In this document: positions 1 through 7,877 of the stretch, piece by piece
Layout of the letters: every line of letters starts with the position of its first letter
Numbering within the stretch: position 1 is the first letter of the stretch
NCBI GenBank assembly: GCA_905221605.1
Contig: CAJNDS010000236.1
Location: 705,501 to 769,500, forward strand
From: Symbiodinium natans
Lineage: Eukaryota > Sar > Dinophyceae > Suessiales > Symbiodiniaceae
Length of the DNA stretch: 64,000 nucleotides
Direction: 5' to 3'
Translations under genes and position numbers: made by a program
Notes under the pieces: model-generated
Database searches by the model: none
What the model saw: the letters and a program-made list of their open reading frames with translations, nothing else
Told to the model about the DNA's origin: nothing

Positions 1-280
1 GGCTGCTCTTTGAAGCTAGGGGTGCTCCCGACCAAACAAAATTGAAATGTTCCGGCCGCGATGTCGAGAAGTGGAAGGATGAAGAAAATCCATGGATGGG
101 GAAAGGGCTTTCCTTGTGGTCTCTTAAGAAATTCACCCAAAATCCGATTCTATTGAGTAAGCCCTAAATAAGTTGCAAGCAGGGAGCCACATTATGTGCG
201 ACATCGCCCGTTGCCTCTTCAAGGTTTCAAACAGAGGCGTTAAAGTTTCCCGCACGCCTCAGGAAAGGTTTGAGTAGCAG

Positions 281-343
281 CTGGCAGCAAAGTTCCGAAA
301 GCCAGGCCACTGCAACAATCTTGCCTTCTCTACGATCTTCACG
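281..343 (+). CDS. candidate exon a (copy 1)
   Basis: An open frame reads LAAKFRKPGHCNNLAFSTIFT. It is preceded by AG and followed directly by a GTAAGA donor at 344. No counterpart was seen in copy 2. Nothing convincing was seen in 1-280. Confidence 0.4.
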
Positions 344-1166
344 GTAAGACCCGGTAAAGAGGACAGCTGCTTTGCGCACCGCAGCTTTTAGCTCCTCCTG
401 CGCTGCCTCTGGTGCAAAAACGCCCGTGTGTTTTTTCCCAGGTGCTGCTACCTAGCTATGTGTGGGGTGTGTGATGGGCAGTACTTCGATCGGGAGTTGA
501 CAGGCTCGACCCTGTCAAGTGGCAGATTGAACGGAGAGAGCAGCCGAGGTGCACGAAGACTTCCTGCTGGATGTGGATGCTGAGCTGAGCTAAAGGGTGC
601 AGTATCTGAGGGTCCCAGTAGTGTAAGTCATAAGGCGCGAGTAGTCTACATATAACCCTGATCATGTATCCACCTTATAGAGTCCTGAGAATACCAAGTA
701 GGGTCAAAAACACGTACCCCTTCCGCCGCTGAATATAAGGTGTCCAAGTACTGAGTCGACTCTGGAAAGGTTGCCGCAGCATCTTGCTGTTAGGACACTG
801 TCAGGCAACATGTCAAAAAACAAAACCGCTTGCCTTGAGATTGTAGCGCTATAGAACGGGGCTGTAACATGACGCTCCCTGCATGAGCTGGCAGGATGCC
901 AGGCATGAACTAGATTGGAATGCATATTGATGTGAAGATGCTGTGCCCAATAGCTGCCCGAAAGCGGTCTGTTGCACCTCTTGACATCCCGCGACCATCC
1001 ATCCTTATAAGCCCCTTATAAACCTGCACCTGAAACAGGGTTCATGTTACTGTTATTGGTGAGTGTATTTACGGTTCCTGTTTTAATATTGGTGAGTGTA
1101 TAGAATTGGTGTCCCAGTGGGGATACAAGGAATATAAACTCTACACTACACCTTATTTCACCTGAG
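344..1166 (+). other. no clear gene; one dispersed repeat
   Basis: I see no convincing exon in this stretch. Its right end holds one copy of an 80-bp dispersed repeat (about 1058-1140) that recurs near 23980. Confidence 0.4.
1058..1140 (+). repeat. dispersed 80-bp repeat, copy 1
   Basis: The segment contains GGTGAGTGTAT twice and a GGTGTCC...GGGGATACAAG stretch. The same blocks occur in the same order at 23980-24062, with differences throughout. Confidence 0.6.
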
Positions 1167-1280
1167 GATTGTGACGAGTTCCTGGTGCCTCCCAAAGGCG
1201 GACTCCGTGGCGTCGTCAAGTTGGATCCAGACGCAGACGCTCACCTGTGTACCTCCAACATTCCCCTACTCTACTGGGCC
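1167..1280 (+). CDS. exon b, copy 1 (PDAD exon)
   Basis: The frame starts after TTTCACCTGAG and reads DCDEFLVPPKGGLRGVVKL then DPDADAHLC. It aligns with 26799-26881 in copy 2 (DVDEFLRPPEFSLQKIV...PDAD), with 15 of 29 residues identical by eye. The 3' edge is uncertain; GCC|GTTCTT at 1280 keeps frame with the next exon. Function unknown. Confidence 0.55.
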
Positions 1281-1402
1281 GTTCTTACCTTTGTTTCACA
1301 GGGGTTACACCAACAGCCTGTTTCTTTGTTTCAATGTCTCTTATGGCACACCGGAGGGTCCTTAGGCCTTGTCCTGTGAAACCGAGCCCCTGGTCTGAGG
1401 AC

Positions 1403-1438
1403 TCTAAACCCTAAACCCTAAACCCTATAAACCCTAAG
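1403..1438 (-). repeat. telomeric array (CCCTAAA)n
   Basis: Several units, one altered to CCCTATAAA. The array ends in CCCTAAG directly at the start of exon c. Confidence 0.9.
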
Positions 1439-1512
1439 GATGCATTCCATCTCCGATGGACCTGCTATCCCAGTGATGCGCTCGCCCTCGATGGCCAGCC
1501 CAAAGGCCTGGT
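1439..1512 (+). CDS. exon c, copy 1 (CYPSD exon)
   Basis: It reads DAFHLRWTCYPSDALALDG then QPKGLV. The core FHLRWTCYPSD matches FELQWLCYPSD in copy 2 (26971-27061), including the identical 15-mer CTGCTATCCCAGTGA. It is flanked by (CCCTAAA)n on the left and (TTTAGGG)n on the right. If the donor is the first GTTTAG of the array at 1513, the frame continues into exon d. Confidence 0.6.
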
Positions 1513-1572
1513 GTTTAGGGTTTAGGGTGTAGGGTTTAGGGTTTAGGGTTTAGGGTTTAGGGTTTAGGGTTT
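1513..1572 (+). repeat. telomeric array (TTTAGGG)n
   Basis: About eight units, one altered, filling most of an 86-bp intron (1513-1598) that would begin with GTTTAGGG and end with TTTGACAG. Confidence 0.9.
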
Positions 1573-1598
1573 GAAGCGTGATTGTTTTGATTTGACAG

Positions 1599-1666
1599 GG
1601 TTTTGGATGACAAGTGTACAGGGTCTCGCTGTCACGAGTGTCGGACTGCTTGTGTGTCCATCTCTG
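1599..1666 (+). CDS. exon d, copy 1 (Cys-rich)
   Basis: It follows the acceptor TTTTGATTTGACAG and reads VLDDKCTGSRCHECRTACVS with four Cys and one His. The donor CTCTG|GTGTTG leaves one base that completes a codon with exon e. No close counterpart in copy 2. Confidence 0.5.
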
Positions 1667-1740
1667 GTGTTGCAAGTCCGGCCCTCAGCTAATACAGCCA
1701 GGGGCTCCGATCTGGCTAGTCCCCAAGTCCAGTGGCAAAA

Positions 1741-1768
1741 AGGGTTTAGGGTTTAGGGTTTAGGGTTA
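1741..1768 (+). repeat. telomeric array (TTTAGGG)n
   Basis: Four units inside the d-e intron, 18 bp upstream of the exon e acceptor. Confidence 0.9.
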
Positions 1769-1786
1769 ACAGGAATAATTACGCAG

Positions 1787-1866
1787 GGATTTGGGAGGAG
1801 AAAGAGTTTGCTTGGGGTCCTGTCCTTAAAGTGATGGCAGCAGGCCCTGTGGGATGTGTTGCTTGA
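1787..1866 (+). CDS. exon e, copy 1
   Basis: It follows ATTACGCAG and reads IWEEKEFAWGPVLKVMAAGP to a TGA at 1864. The frame is continuous with exon d. The donor may lie earlier, at CTTAAA|GTGATG. There is weak similarity to 27552-27613 in copy 2 (EFSLW). Confidence 0.5.
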
Positions 1867-1904
1867 GGCTCTGGGTCTCATGTTATTGTGCTGTCATGTT
1901 CTAG

Positions 1905-1978
1905 AATCCCGAATTGAAGAAAAGCGGCGGATCCCACGTAAAGTCTATTGCAGTCAGATGGTGTTTCAGATCCTTGGT
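1905..1978 (+). CDS. exon f, copy 1
   Basis: It follows GTTCTAG and reads SRIEEKRRIPRKVYCSQMVF to a TAG next to a telomeric array. The last part (KVYCSQMVFQIL) may correspond to KVHGIEHMFDLA at 27752 in copy 2. Confidence 0.5.
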
Positions 1979-1980
1979 TA

Positions 1981-2148
1981 GCCCTAAACCCTAAACCCCA
2001 AACCCCCAAACCCCCAAACCCCCAAACCCCCAAACCCCCAAACCCCCAAACCCCTAAACCCCTAAACCCCTAAACCCCCAAACCCCCAAACCCCCAAACC
2101 CCCAAACCCCTAAACCCCTAAACCCTTAAACCCTAAACCCTAAACCGT
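1981..2148 (-). repeat. telomeric array with CCCCAAA variants
   Basis: About 23 units mixing CCCTAAA, CCCCAAA and CCCCTAAA. The variant units are grouped, which suggests local expansion. Confidence 0.9.
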
Positions 2149-2176
2149 AAACCCAAAGCTTCCGCAACACCCGCAG

Positions 2177-2257
2177 AGGCATCCCATGCACCGGCCTCAA
2201 AGGCATGATCCGAACGAAGAGCTTGCACCTGCCTCTAATTACATAGAGGCCATTCAG
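2177..2257 (+). CDS. exon g, copy 1 (RPQRHD)
   Basis: It follows CACCCGCAG and reads RHPMHRPQRHDPNEELAPAS then NYIEAIQ, ending directly at (TTTAGGG)n. Its HD-x3-E-x2-P...Q pattern resembles 29890-29943. RPQRHD recurs in exon h, suggesting exon duplication. Confidence 0.55.
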
Positions 2258-2321
2258 GGTTTAGGGTTTAGGGTTTGGGGTTTAGGGTTTAGGGTTTAGG
2301 GTTTAGGGTTTAGGGTTTAGG
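2257..2321 (+). repeat. telomeric array (TTTAGGG)n
   Basis: About nine units, one TTTGGGG, directly after exon g. Confidence 0.9.
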
Positions 2322-2493
2322 AATAGGAATGTCGATGTAGGGTTGGATTGATAAGTTTTTGCGGCTCTTGCCGTTTGAGCCGTGGTCTTCCTATGAGTGT
2401 CCAAACCTGTCCGAAGTTGCCGATGTCTAGCATGCGATTTTGATCTTGCGCAAATTCCCGAGCTGTTTGATCTGAGTCTGTTTTTGGAGTTGA

Positions 2494-2589
2494 CCATGTC
2501 GGCCTCAAAGGCATGACATCAACGGCCACTACACCTTCGTGGAGGGCACACCGATGTGTGGTGGACAACGCGACTTCGGAACAATTACG
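2494..2589 (+). CDS. exon h, copy 1
   Basis: It reads RPQRHDINGHYTFVEGTPMC then GGQRDFGTIT and ends at GGGTTTAGGG. An in-frame TGA at 2491 bounds it on the left. Good amino-acid composition; product unknown. Confidence 0.5.
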
Positions 2590-2704
2590 GGTTTAGGGTT
2601 TTTAAGGTTTAGGATCACACCGGAGTGCATCAAGCTGCTAGTCACTAGTCTTGCTCAGTGAGGGTGTTTCTAAGTAGAAGCCAAAGGTTGAACTGTCGGA
2701 ACCG

Positions 2705-2747
2705 TAAACCCTAAACCCTAAACCCTAAACCCTAAACCCTAAACCCT
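2705..2747 (-). repeat. telomeric array (CCCTAAA)n
   Basis: Six units, 18 bp upstream of the exon i acceptor. Confidence 0.9.
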
Positions 2748-2764
2748 GTTAATTTGTTCATCAG

Positions 2765-2846
2765 GTTCCTGTGTCTTCTCCAAGCACGTCCTTCCACTAG
2801 CCCACATCCAGTACCGCGGATTCTGGGACAGCGTGCTGAAGGACTC
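2765..2846 (+). CDS. exon i, copy 1 (QYRGF exon)
   Basis: It follows TTTGTTCATCAG and reads SCVFSKHVLPLAHIQYRGFW. HIQYRGFWD matches HFQYRGFYD in copy 2 (30885). Downstream at 2945 the same region reads CECESRRAGQEAD, similar to CECESQ at 30127. Confidence 0.55.
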
Positions 2847-3167
2847 CATATCGTTTACGAATTCTTGCGAATCATTTTCTCTCACCCCAATTATAAGCCC
2901 TGAAGTGGGATTTTTTTGGCCCGGACCCATGGAGACCTTCCGAAGCCTGCGAGTGTGAGAGTCGAAGAGCTGGACAGGAAGCGGATGCTGAGTCAAAGCC
3001 TAATTCATCGCCGAAGCACAGCTTTATGACCAAAATTAGCCAGACCCGAACTGTATGCAGTCCACCTGGCATACATGAGAACGGCTTAAGAAGATAAGGG
3101 AATGCGACGGGCATTGCCCCGCATCCGACACTCTCCCATCACTTTGTGAAGGATTTGTGCTGCACAG

Positions 3168-3216
3168 GTCCCTTCCCACCGCCTTTTGCGGCCTTTGTCA
3201 ACAAGCATTTTGTAAG
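3168..3216 (+). CDS. exon j, copy 1
   Basis: It follows TTGTGCTGCACAG and reads PFPPPFAAFVNKHFVR, with a donor-like GTAAG|GTAC at its end. No counterpart seen. From 3217 to 3900 only weak candidates were seen, such as RDPCDRDPVYAHWRRK near 3736-3790. Confidence 0.45.
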
Positions 3217-3900
3217 GTACTTCATTGTGGGTTCTCCCCCCCCGAAGTCTTTATAATCAGTGCGCATTGGGCTTGGGGCAGCAAGACCTCCCGGAAGGCG
3301 AACACGGCTTTGTTGGTTTTGAGCTCGGCTTAGCGTTTGAGGTTGAGGTTTCTGGGTTCAAGGAGCGTGGCGAAATCCAGGGTTCTGAAGTTCTTGAGCT
3401 TAAAGGACTCAAGCATACTATATGCGCCCTAGAACCATGGTGAAGGTTCGTGTGTTGTGTTCTATGTGAACGAAAGCAAAAGATAGTTCTTCAGGAGATG
3501 AAGTTTGTTTGAACACCTGGAGAATGGGGGAATTTCTGAGATTCTGTTTTTGAGAGATTCTGGAAGATTGTTATGCCCAAACGTTGCAAGCGCGGGAAGA
3601 CTTGCCTGACAGAGCTTCAGGATGGTAATTGTTTTAGCATCGGATCATCAGAATTCAGGAGGGGATTTAGGTTGCGGCTTGCGATTCTTGAGGGGCCTCT
3701 CAGGATGTTGACGTGTCACATCGTGTCATTGTGCAGAGATCCCTGTGACAGGGACCCTGTCTATGCCCACTGGCGTCGAAAAACTCAAAACCCTCAGGCT
3801 CAACAAAGCCCAAAAACCTGATATAGTAAGGCCTTTGGCCCTTAATCAGGAGTCCTTTTTGAGTCTTAGGGGAAGTTCGCGCCGTGTGCCAGGACGTGAG

Positions 3901-3948
3901 CTCACCAGCCGGGTCCCAATGGATGTTGCCTGGCAGAACTGGGCTCTA
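3901..3948 (+). CDS. exon l, copy 1 (PMD exon)
   Basis: It starts after GACGTGAG and reads LTSRVPMDVAWQNWALV. Copy 2 has LPGGIPMDATRSDLAHL at 31247, in the same phase after ATATTAG. Confidence 0.5.
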
Positions 3949-4046
3949 GTCCCACCCTCCCCCCTCAAGACTTCACCCCCTCCCCCAAGAACCATAAACC
4001 CTTCCCCCAACAAAAACATCGCCCGGCCAGAAAACTGTTGGCACAG

Positions 4047-4094
4047 GCTCAAAGGCCAGCCCAAAAGCGTGGCACTGCGGAAGATCAGGCACGG
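4047..4094 (+). CDS. exon m, copy 1 (LKGQPK exon)
   Basis: It follows AACTGTTGGCACAG and reads LKGQPKSVALRKIRH. The copy-2 exon at 31879 reads LKGQPKEVAFQKLQQ, 9 of 15 identical, after a similar acceptor. The copia element lies in the intron that follows. Confidence 0.6.
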
Positions 4095-4239
4095 GGGTTC
4101 GGAGAGATCATTCGATTGTTAAACGAACGACCGAGGTCAGAGACTGATGCGCTCACAGTTCGAGCGGCCTCAATTCAGCTTGCATTCATTTTTGCAGCAA
4201 CAGTGAGGCCATCTCCTCTGTAATTACGGTGTAGCCTAC

Positions 4240-4318
4240 ATACATAGATACAGATATATATGTATAGATATATATACACACACATATATATATATATGTA
4301 TATATATATATGTATATA

Positions 4319-4355
<37 letters not shown>

Positions 4356-4385
4356 GTCTGTATATATATATATATATATACATAT
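4240..4385. repeat. (TA)n microsatellite
   Basis: Imperfect TA/CA repeat of roughly 140 bp. It is the insertion site of the copia element; its last five bases, CATAT, are the left target-site duplicate. Confidence 0.9.
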
Positions 4386-4590
4386 TGAACAGCCTATGGG
4401 GGGGCTCACAAAGAAAGCCTATTGGCTCACTCGCACTTTTTCAAGTGCACCGTGCCACACGATACTCCTTCGTCAGCGATATGCTGACTCAGTCAAACAA
4501 GGGCCCTGACTTTGAGATGGGCGGCAATCGTTCACATGGCAAGCATGGCTCAAGTGAAGGGCTTTCAGAAGAAGATGCTTCGCTTTCACA
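4386..4590 (-). repeat. 3' LTR of copia element
   Basis: 205 bp, TG...CA. Matches the other LTR at every base by eye. The purine tract next to it (TTTGAGGGCG on the minus strand) is weak. Confidence 0.93.
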
Positions 4591-4695
4591 CGCCCTCAAA
4601 GGCCGGAAATCAGAGCACATGCTTTCAGACTGACAGGAAAAGGCTATCAGCCCAAGACACGATATCGCCCGGAAGAACTTTTCAAATTCAACCTT

Positions 4696-5484
4696 TCAGG
4701 GCTCTTTGTACTCGCGGTTGGCAGAGGCGGTGTAGTCACGGCCACGGAAGTCCACTGCATTCGCGTAGGCCACGAAGTCGGAGATCTTCCCGGGCTCCGG
4801 AATGTTCCCGGCGTAGCGCTGTTGCGCCCAGGCGACGTAAGAGAGGACGTCCTTGTCACGCAGGGCCAGGGCCAGGAGCTCGGCGTAGCTGAGGCGGCGG
4901 TCCTTGTACTTTGGGCACACGAAGAGGACCTTGCTCCACTTGAGCATCGTACCCACATCACGAGGCACTTGGACTCCGTTGCGAGGCGTCGCGGGAATAT
5001 TGAGGTTGTACTTCATGCCACCACGACCATCAGGAACAAGCTTCACCGCAGGCTCTTCGGCTTCCGTGAAGGAGTCGTCACCGCCACGACGCGTAGGTCT
5101 CGAGGCTCTCGTTGTAGGAGAAAACCTCGCTGGAGATGATGCTTCCGACGCAGCAGACACCACCTCGTAGCCACCATCAGACGGAGGAGGGGAATGCAAT
5201 CGCTTTGAGGCATCTGTCATCGAAGAAGAGGGAAGGTCCAAAGCTTCCTTGGCGTCGGACGACATCTTGGGCCGCAGGCCAAGCCCTGAGACCTCCTTGC
5301 ACCAGCGCGACGTAGCCTTGGCGACACGCTGTCCAGTTTCCACATCGCACACTGCCAGGACCTCCGGCATGACCTCGTCGGCCTGGTCGTTTGCCATGAC
5401 CCGAATGAGGTAGGACGCAAAGAGGATCTTCTCAGCGGGCTCCAGAGGAGGGAACTTTGCGAGGTCGCGGTTGTGGGGCTGCAT
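4696..5484 (-). CDS. extra ORF downstream of pol in copia element
   Basis: This 262-residue ORF starts at the ATG at 5484 and lies between the pol stop and the 3' LTR, where some copia and gypsy elements carry additional genes. I do not recognise it. It has no signal peptide or membrane segment, so it is not env-like. Residues 1-70 look folded and include WCKEV; 85-150 are Ser/Pro/Arg-rich and probably disordered; 150-262 form a second compact region (KYNLNIPATPRNGVQVP, then PKYKDRRLSYAELLALALRD and YVAWAQQRY). The last block loosely recalls the GKYKG...Y-x-W pattern of DUF3820/ExoX-like C-terminal domains, but the match is weak. It is open throughout and has ordinary codon use, which argues for selection. 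Confidence 0.7.
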   Translation of the reverse strand: MQPHNRDLAKFPPLEPAEKILFASYLIRVMANDQADEVMPEVLAVCDVETGQRVAKATSRWCKEVSGLGLRPKMSSDAKEALDLPSSSMTDASKRLHSPPPSDGGYEVVSAASEASSPARFSPTTRASRPTRRGGDDSFTEAEEPAVKLVPDGRGGMKYNLNIPATPRNGVQVPRDVGTMLKWSKVLFVCPKYKDRRLSYAELLALALRDKDVLSYVAWAQQRYAGNIPEPGKISDFVAYANAVDFRGRDYTASANREYKEP

Positions 5485-5768
5485 GGTCGGCGACACAAGG
5501 CAAGGTGAAGAGGCTCACGCAGGACTGGGCTTACAGGGCCTCACGGTTGAGACTTCGGCAGTGGACGGCGCACTGAAAAACATATCTTGCAGTCAGCCTG
5601 AGGAGGCCTGGGGTGCCCAGGCGGGGTGTGTACAAGAGCAGGCGCTGCACTACTTTAACTAAAACACAAACCACATCCTAATAGGCACCCAACCTAATTA
5701 GGAAAGAACCCCGGCTTGGGAGAATGTGGAAACCCGCACATTCGTCTGTCGTGGCACGCTAGGCATAC
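5485..5768 (-). other. spacer between pol and ORF3
   Basis: 284 bp without a convincing ORF. It could carry a promoter or splice site for the downstream ORF, but no specific signal was recognised. Confidence 0.4.
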
Positions 5769-7877
5769 TTAGACGCTTTTCTGAGCTACTTCAGCAGCCC
5801 TCTCTCTACGACCAGAGATTTTGCTTGGACGAACGTGATAGCGACAAGTATCTAGCAACTTGTATAAGGTACCCTTGTCCCCCTTTATCTTAGTGAGGCT
5901 ATCGGCCACCATCTGTCGATTGTTTGTCCAGAAAGGCAAGACATGTCGCTCCTGCAGGCAGGTTCTGGCAATGGAGTAGTCAATGGCAAGTCGTTTCTCG
6001 ATTGCAAGAGCAGTGGAGCAGGCTGAGCGGGTGAGTGCATCGTATAGGGACTTGCTGTCAATCACCAAGGCTGAGGGTAGTTCTGGCAACCACTGTCGGA
6101 AGTGCTTCGGTGTCATGGCGCACAGACACTCTTGCAACAGAGCTTGAGCAAACTCGATGGCATCAAGACCATTCTGGGCGGCCAGGGTCTCCGCTGCGGT
6201 GGAACTCCTAACGACCCGCCTAAGCTTCTTACTGGCCCATTCAATTACCCAACAAACCCCTTCTTGCTGTTTGAGGACCTTGGACTCGCACAGGCACAGG
6301 ATGAAACCTCCTTGGGACTCCCCGCTTTCGCGAGTGCCCCAGCCCGCGTCAGTCACAACCAGCAATCTCCAATCGCTGGTAGGGATGCTAGGAAACTTGA
6401 GGGTGCACTTCCTTTCCTTCATCTCTCTTAAGGCCTTGTTATATAGGAGTAGGTGGGAGCAATTGGCACGGTCCTGAACACCTTGCAGGTAGGAGGCCAA
6501 GAAAGCCTGGTCTGGACGACTGTGACTGGCAACCCACGACAGTTGTCCACAGCATCCACGCATGACACGAGGTTCAACAGGGTCCGAACCTTTTCCAGGG
6601 ACTTGGGCAAAGGGCATCTTATCAATGTACGATTCTTGGCTTAACTCAATTTCGAAACTATCTCCCTGTCTAATTTCAGCCCCTGTGTACTTGACAGTTC
6701 GTGTTCGGAATTCACCAAACGGGAGACGCTTTCGCAGCTCGGCAAGGCACTGGTCCATTTCTGGGCTACCTCCTCCAATTAGGTCGTCAACATGTACACC
6801 ACATACCCCTTGGAGTTGTCGGGTCTTAGGGTGCCTTAGATAATAGACACAGGGGTCTAAGGCACTAGCTTCCAGGCCGGCTTGGCGCAGCTCCCGTGTA
6901 AGCCGGAGAAACCATGCCCGCGGGGCTTCGGCGAGCCCGTAAGCTGCTTTCTCAAGGCGCAACAGGTCATCGGACTCAAGACCCATCAGGTCCTGAACTT
7001 CCTGCGGGGGCCTGAAATGAATGTTTCGACACGAGGCATCTCCGGACAAGAATGCTGTCTTAATGTCGGCACCCCAGAGAGTCCATTTTTGCGCTGCGCA
7101 AAGGCTCAAGATTATATGCTTGCTTTCCTTACGGAGGGTAGGAGAGTCTGTTGCAATTTTTCCTAGATCAGGATCCTGGTAGCCTACCAGCACAAGTCTA
7201 GCTTTTGGGGTGACTTTGGGGTCATCAGGGTCAGCACTTTTCTTCCAGGTTAGCACCCAACGGCTGCCGATGATGCGTGACCGGGGAATTCCCCGTGCTT
7301 TTACAATGGTGGTTACTTTGTTTTCAAGCCATGACTGCCATTCTTTTGACATAGCCTCCCTGAACTTAACCCGATCCGCTTCGTCAAGCTTCCTAAAGGA
7401 GACCTCTACTCTACGCTTTTGGGCAGGTTGAGTCCGTACTTCGGCGCACTCAGCAAGTGCCGACCAGAGGCAGAAAATGTCGTCACGGATATCTTCAGGC
7501 TGAATGTCGAAAGAAACTTCGCAGACCATGGTTTCTTCCGGCACACTAGCTTGCGGCAGTTCTTCTGGGCCTACCCTGACACCTACCCCGCCCTCTACAC
7601 TGTCGCCCTCTAGGTGACCTGCAGAAGGGGGAGCCGGCAGATGGCTCTCATCGTCCGTCGGCTCATAGTTAGGAGTGCTGGGGCTCTCGGGCACAGGCTC
7701 AACACGACGGCTCTTGTGCTCGCCCTCCTGTCTGTGGTAAGGGTCGAGGCGACGCGAGTGGGGGCAGCAGTCCGGAAGAGACGTCGTCCGCACGACCCTG
7801 CCAGTAGGCGGAATCGCGCGTAACGCGTCGGCGCGTGGCAGGAGGCTCAGGGTCATGCGCCAGATCTGGCGCAGCAA
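5769..7877 (-). CDS. pol: copia reverse transcriptase-RNase H
   Basis: This 702-codon open frame continues the polyprotein in a different frame. Its first codon is TTG, so it is probably not started independently. Residues 170-430 are a copia-type RT (RVT_2): IIGSRWVLTWK, the first catalytic Asp at 271 in GADIKTAFLSGD, KAAYGLAEAPRAWF, and HVDD at 362-365 in place of the usual YVDD. Residues 505-660 are RNase H with all four acidic residues present: D510 (VVTDAGW), E563, D607 and D659 (VADSLTK). The enzymes copy the RNA and remove the RNA strand. Residues 1-115 are Pro-rich linker and overlap the upstream frame. No internal stop was seen. Confidence 0.9.
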   Translation of the reverse strand: MLRQIWRMTLSLLPRADALRAIPPTGRVVRTTSLPDCCPHSRRLDPYHRQEGEHKSRRVEPVPESPSTPNYEPTDDESHLPAPPSAGHLEGDSVEGGVGVRVGPEELPQASVPEETMVCEVSFDIQPEDIRDDIFCLWSALAECAEVRTQPAQKRRVEVSFRKLDEADRVKFREAMSKEWQSWLENKVTTIVKARGIPRSRIIGSRWVLTWKKSADPDDPKVTPKARLVLVGYQDPDLGKIATDSPTLRKESKHIILSLCAAQKWTLWGADIKTAFLSGDASCRNIHFRPPQEVQDLMGLESDDLLRLEKAAYGLAEAPRAWFLRLTRELRQAGLEASALDPCVYYLRHPKTRQLQGVCGVHVDDLIGGGSPEMDQCLAELRKRLPFGEFRTRTVKYTGAEIRQGDSFEIELSQESYIDKMPFAQVPGKGSDPVEPRVMRGCCGQLSWVASHSRPDQAFLASYLQGVQDRANCSHLLLYNKALREMKERKCTLKFPSIPTSDWRLLVVTDAGWGTRESGESQGGFILCLCESKVLKQQEGVCWVIEWASKKLRRVVRSSTAAETLAAQNGLDAIEFAQALLQECLCAMTPKHFRQWLPELPSALVIDSKSLYDALTRSACSTALAIEKRLAIDYSIARTCLQERHVLPFWTNNRQMVADSLTKIKGDKGTLYKLLDTCRYHVRPSKISGRRERAAEVAQKSV
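7699..7877 (-). other. frame-change window between integrase and RT
   Basis: The upstream frame ends at 7699 and the downstream frame is open from 7877, so a +1 shift (or one-base indel) must fall in this Pro-rich linker. It contains a CCCCC run on the minus strand near 7762. A mutation, a sequencing error and programmed shifting cannot be separated from this copy alone. Confidence 0.7.

Larger units (their letters stand above)
281..1866 (+). other. 5' part of multi-exon gene, copy 1
   Basis: This is the first recognisable stretch of a multi-exon plus-strand gene whose paralogue lies at 26.8-36.1 kb. Short exon-like segments are separated by 80-500 bp introns carrying telomeric repeats. Frame support is best here: removing 1513-1598 and 1667-1786 joins three exons (c, d, e) into one open frame. 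The product is not recognised. The joined peptide has a W-x-CYPSD motif and a Cys-rich segment (KCTGSRCHECRTAC), which suggests a metal-binding or disulphide-bonded region, but this is only inference. Candidate exons continue to about 17 kb, interrupted by the copia element. The true start codon and promoter were not found. Confidence 0.45.

Noticed and set aside
1685-1740. Exon reading LASPQVQWQK
   Set aside because: Joining exons d and e in frame makes this stretch intronic.
1980-2150. CRISPR array
   Set aside because: Units are 7 bp telomeric repeats without spacers, and the genome is eukaryotic.
4186-4383. Tyr/Ile repeat proteins
   Set aside because: They are translations of a TA microsatellite; the same applies to ORFs at 17565-18151 and 42724-43143.
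4546-4556. Relict dinoflagellate spliced-leader sequence
   Set aside because: Only TGGCTCAAG matches the leader end, it lies inside the LTR and on the wrong strand for the element.
4822-5170. Plus-strand ORFs opposite the third copia ORF
   Set aside because: Shadow frames; the minus ORF is longer and continuous with the element strand.
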